Source: Polaromonas sp. JS666 (GTDB lineage: Bacteria; Pseudomonadota; Gammaproteobacteria; Burkholderiales; Burkholderiaceae_C). From it: a stretch of 64,000 bases of DNA. Position 1 is the stretch's first letter, and each line of letters starts with the position of its first letter. The notes under the pieces are model-generated. The model did no database searches, was not told where the DNA came from, and worked only from the letters and a program-made list of their open reading frames with translations. The translations under genes and the position numbers were made by a program. The stretch spans positions 104,568 to 168,567 of the forward strand of contig NZ_FNHX01000008.1 in assembly GCF_900103405.1 (NCBI RefSeq), read 5' to 3'. Positions 63,184 through 64,000 of the stretch are shown one piece after another.

Positions 63184-63828
63184 ATGAACATCGCACTCAT
63201 AGGCGCCACCGGTTTTGTCGGCGCACCGATTCTTTCCGAATTGCTGAGCCGCGGCCACAAGGTCACAGTGCTGGCCCGCAACCCCGGCAAAGTCGCGCCG
63301 CAAACCGGCCTCACCGTCGTCGCCGCGGACGCGCTGGACGCCGGCCAGGTCGCCAAGGCCGTGGCCGGCCATGACGCCGTCATCAGCGCCTACAACCCCG
63401 GCTGGGGCGAACCGAAGATTTACGACCTGCACCTGCAGGCCAGCCAGGCCATCGTGACTGGCGTCAAGCAGGCCGGCGTCAAGCGCCTGCTGGTGGTGGG
63501 CGGCGCGGGCAGCCTGTATGTGGCACCCGGCCTGCAACTGGTGGACACGCCGCAGTTCCCCGCCGAATACAAACAGGGCGCGCTGGCAGCGCGTGAGGCG
63601 CTCAACCAGCTCAAGCTCGAAGCCTCGCTGGACTGGAGTTTTGTCTCGCCGCCCATTGGCTTGGCGCCCGGCGAGCGCAGCGGCAAATACCGGCTGGGTG
63701 GCGATGAACTGCTGCCCGGCCAGGGGGATAAGCCGGCCGGGATCTCGGTGGCCGACCTGGCCGTGGCGATTGTGGATGAGGTGGAGACGCCTCGGCATGT
63801 GAGGCGTCGGTTTACTGCGGCCAATTAA
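63184..63828 (+). CDS. NAD(P)H-binding (NmrA/SDR-like) protein, 214 aa
   Basis: Atypical short-chain dehydrogenase fold with N-terminal dinucleotide motif ALIGATGFVGAPIL, a second strand with Arg for phosphate (VTVLARNPGKV) and GVKRLLVVGGAGSLYVAPG, as in YwnB/Rv-type NAD(P)H-binding proteins. The catalytic YxxxK of true SDR enzymes is not evident, so it may be a redox sensor or reductase of quinone-like compounds. Start at ATG 63184 with GGGAAA upstream. Probably controlled by the divergent LysR. Confidence 0.88.
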   Translation: MNIALIGATGFVGAPILSELLSRGHKVTVLARNPGKVAPQTGLTVVAADALDAGQVAKAVAGHDAVISAYNPGWGEPKIYDLHLQASQAIVTGVKQAGVKRLLVVGGAGSLYVAPGLQLVDTPQFPAEYKQGALAAREALNQLKLEASLDWSFVSPPIGLAPGERSGKYRLGGDELLPGQGDKPAGISVADLAVAIVDEVETPRHVRRRFTAAN

Positions 63829-64000
63829 CGCTGATTGGCGATGCAGCGGGGGGGCTTGCCGGGTCTTGCTCCGGCTGAGCGCGCTCTTCCTCCTCTTTCC
63901 TCTTTTTAGTTCAGCTGGCCGGGTCTCGCCCCGGCGGGCGAGGCACTTTTATCGAAACCCGCAAAGCGGGTTTTCTTTGTTCGCCAAAGGCGCGCTACGC
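63829..64000. repeat. Non-coding repeat-rich right end
   Basis: 172 nt with no convincing ORF. Two related units, GCCGGGTCTTGCTCCGGC (about 63857) and GCCGGGTCTCGCCCCGGC (about 63919), each form a short hairpin and repeat at about 62-nt distance. AAACCCGC (63955-63962) and GCGGGTTT (63966-63973) then form a stable hairpin followed by TCTTTG. This looks like a Comamonadaceae intergenic repeat, continuing beyond the window. Confidence 0.5.
63955..63975 (+). terminator. Hairpin likely terminating the NAD(P)H-binding gene
   Basis: Perfect 8-nt stem AAACCCGC/GCGGGTTT with a 3-nt AAA loop, followed by T-rich TCTTTG. Rho-independent form; it could serve either strand because the left arm begins with As. 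Confidence 0.55.

Noticed and set aside
1..64000. CRISPR arrays, tRNA or rRNA genes, insertion sequences, prophage, toxin-antitoxin or defence genes
   Set aside because: I looked for regular spaced repeats, cloverleaf-like segments, transposase or integrase motifs and found none that could be supported.

Overview
The window is GC-rich, densely coded bacterial chromosome. Gene content and order (glnE/yhdP, yajC-secD-secF, dprA-smg, def-fmt, pgk-pyk-fba-purC-purE-purK, tsaB-rimI) fit a betaproteobacterium of the Burkholderiales, most likely Comamonadaceae (Polaromonas, Variovorax or Rhodoferax type). That assignment comes from recognising protein families and synteny, not from a database search. 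No rRNA, tRNA, CRISPR array, insertion sequence or prophage was recognised.

Layout. 1-11.3 kb: 5' end of glnE, divergent from a 1414-residue YhdP/AsmA-like envelope protein; a nitrilase-family hydrolase; a PAS histidine kinase with a FixJ-type regulator; a 47-residue membrane protein; the lytic transglycosylase MltA with a lysozyme-inhibitor-like lipoprotein; a stand-alone secretin-like secreted protein; an orphan; and an Lrp/AsnC regulator. 11.5-15.1 kb: a fused indolepyruvate ferredoxin oxidoreductase divergent from that Lrp gene. 15.3-21.3 kb: yajC-secD-secF and a DUF1631 protein with a long Gly/Ala-rich insert. 21.4-24.4 kb (minus strand): a LysM protein, dprA and smg. 24.6-30.1 kb: def, fmt, azlC-azlD, pgk and pyk. 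30.1-33.2 kb: a REP-like repeat and a PAP2 phosphatase divergent from an OmpR/QseB-type two-component pair, with a PmrA-box-like direct repeat between them. 33.3-39.6 kb: Calvin-subtype class II aldolase, purC, a small membrane protein, a CnoX-like thioredoxin, purE, purK and a Sua5/TsaC protein. 39.7-47.9 kb: a GT-C-like membrane protein of visibly lower GC, a LysE exporter, cutA, dacB, tsaB-rimI-degenerate UDG, an EamA exporter and pyrF.

48.0-54.4 kb (minus strand) is a five-gene catabolic operon: TRAP binding protein, fused TRAP permease, LacI repressor, 2-hydroxyacid dehydrogenase and a lactonase/lactone-isomerase-like amidohydrolase. A palindromic LacI-type operator overlaps its predicted promoter. 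The set looks like uptake and breakdown of a sugar acid or its lactone. 54.4-61.2 kb (plus strand) is a Dpp/Opp-type ABC importer (SBP, two permeases, two ATPases) followed by an M19 dipeptidase and a hotdog thioesterase. A perfect GntR-like palindrome lies upstream, but no GntR gene is in the window. 61.2-64 kb: an EamA exporter, a LysR regulator divergent from an NAD(P)H-binding protein, and a repeat-rich non-coding end.

No single system in this window is clearly unprecedented. The observations most worth testing are the PmrA-like box between the PAP2 gene and its two-component neighbours, the LacI-controlled sugar-acid operon with an atypical dehydrogenase, the GntR-type operator before the dipeptide cluster, the degenerate uracil-DNA glycosylase and the low-GC GT-C-like gene.
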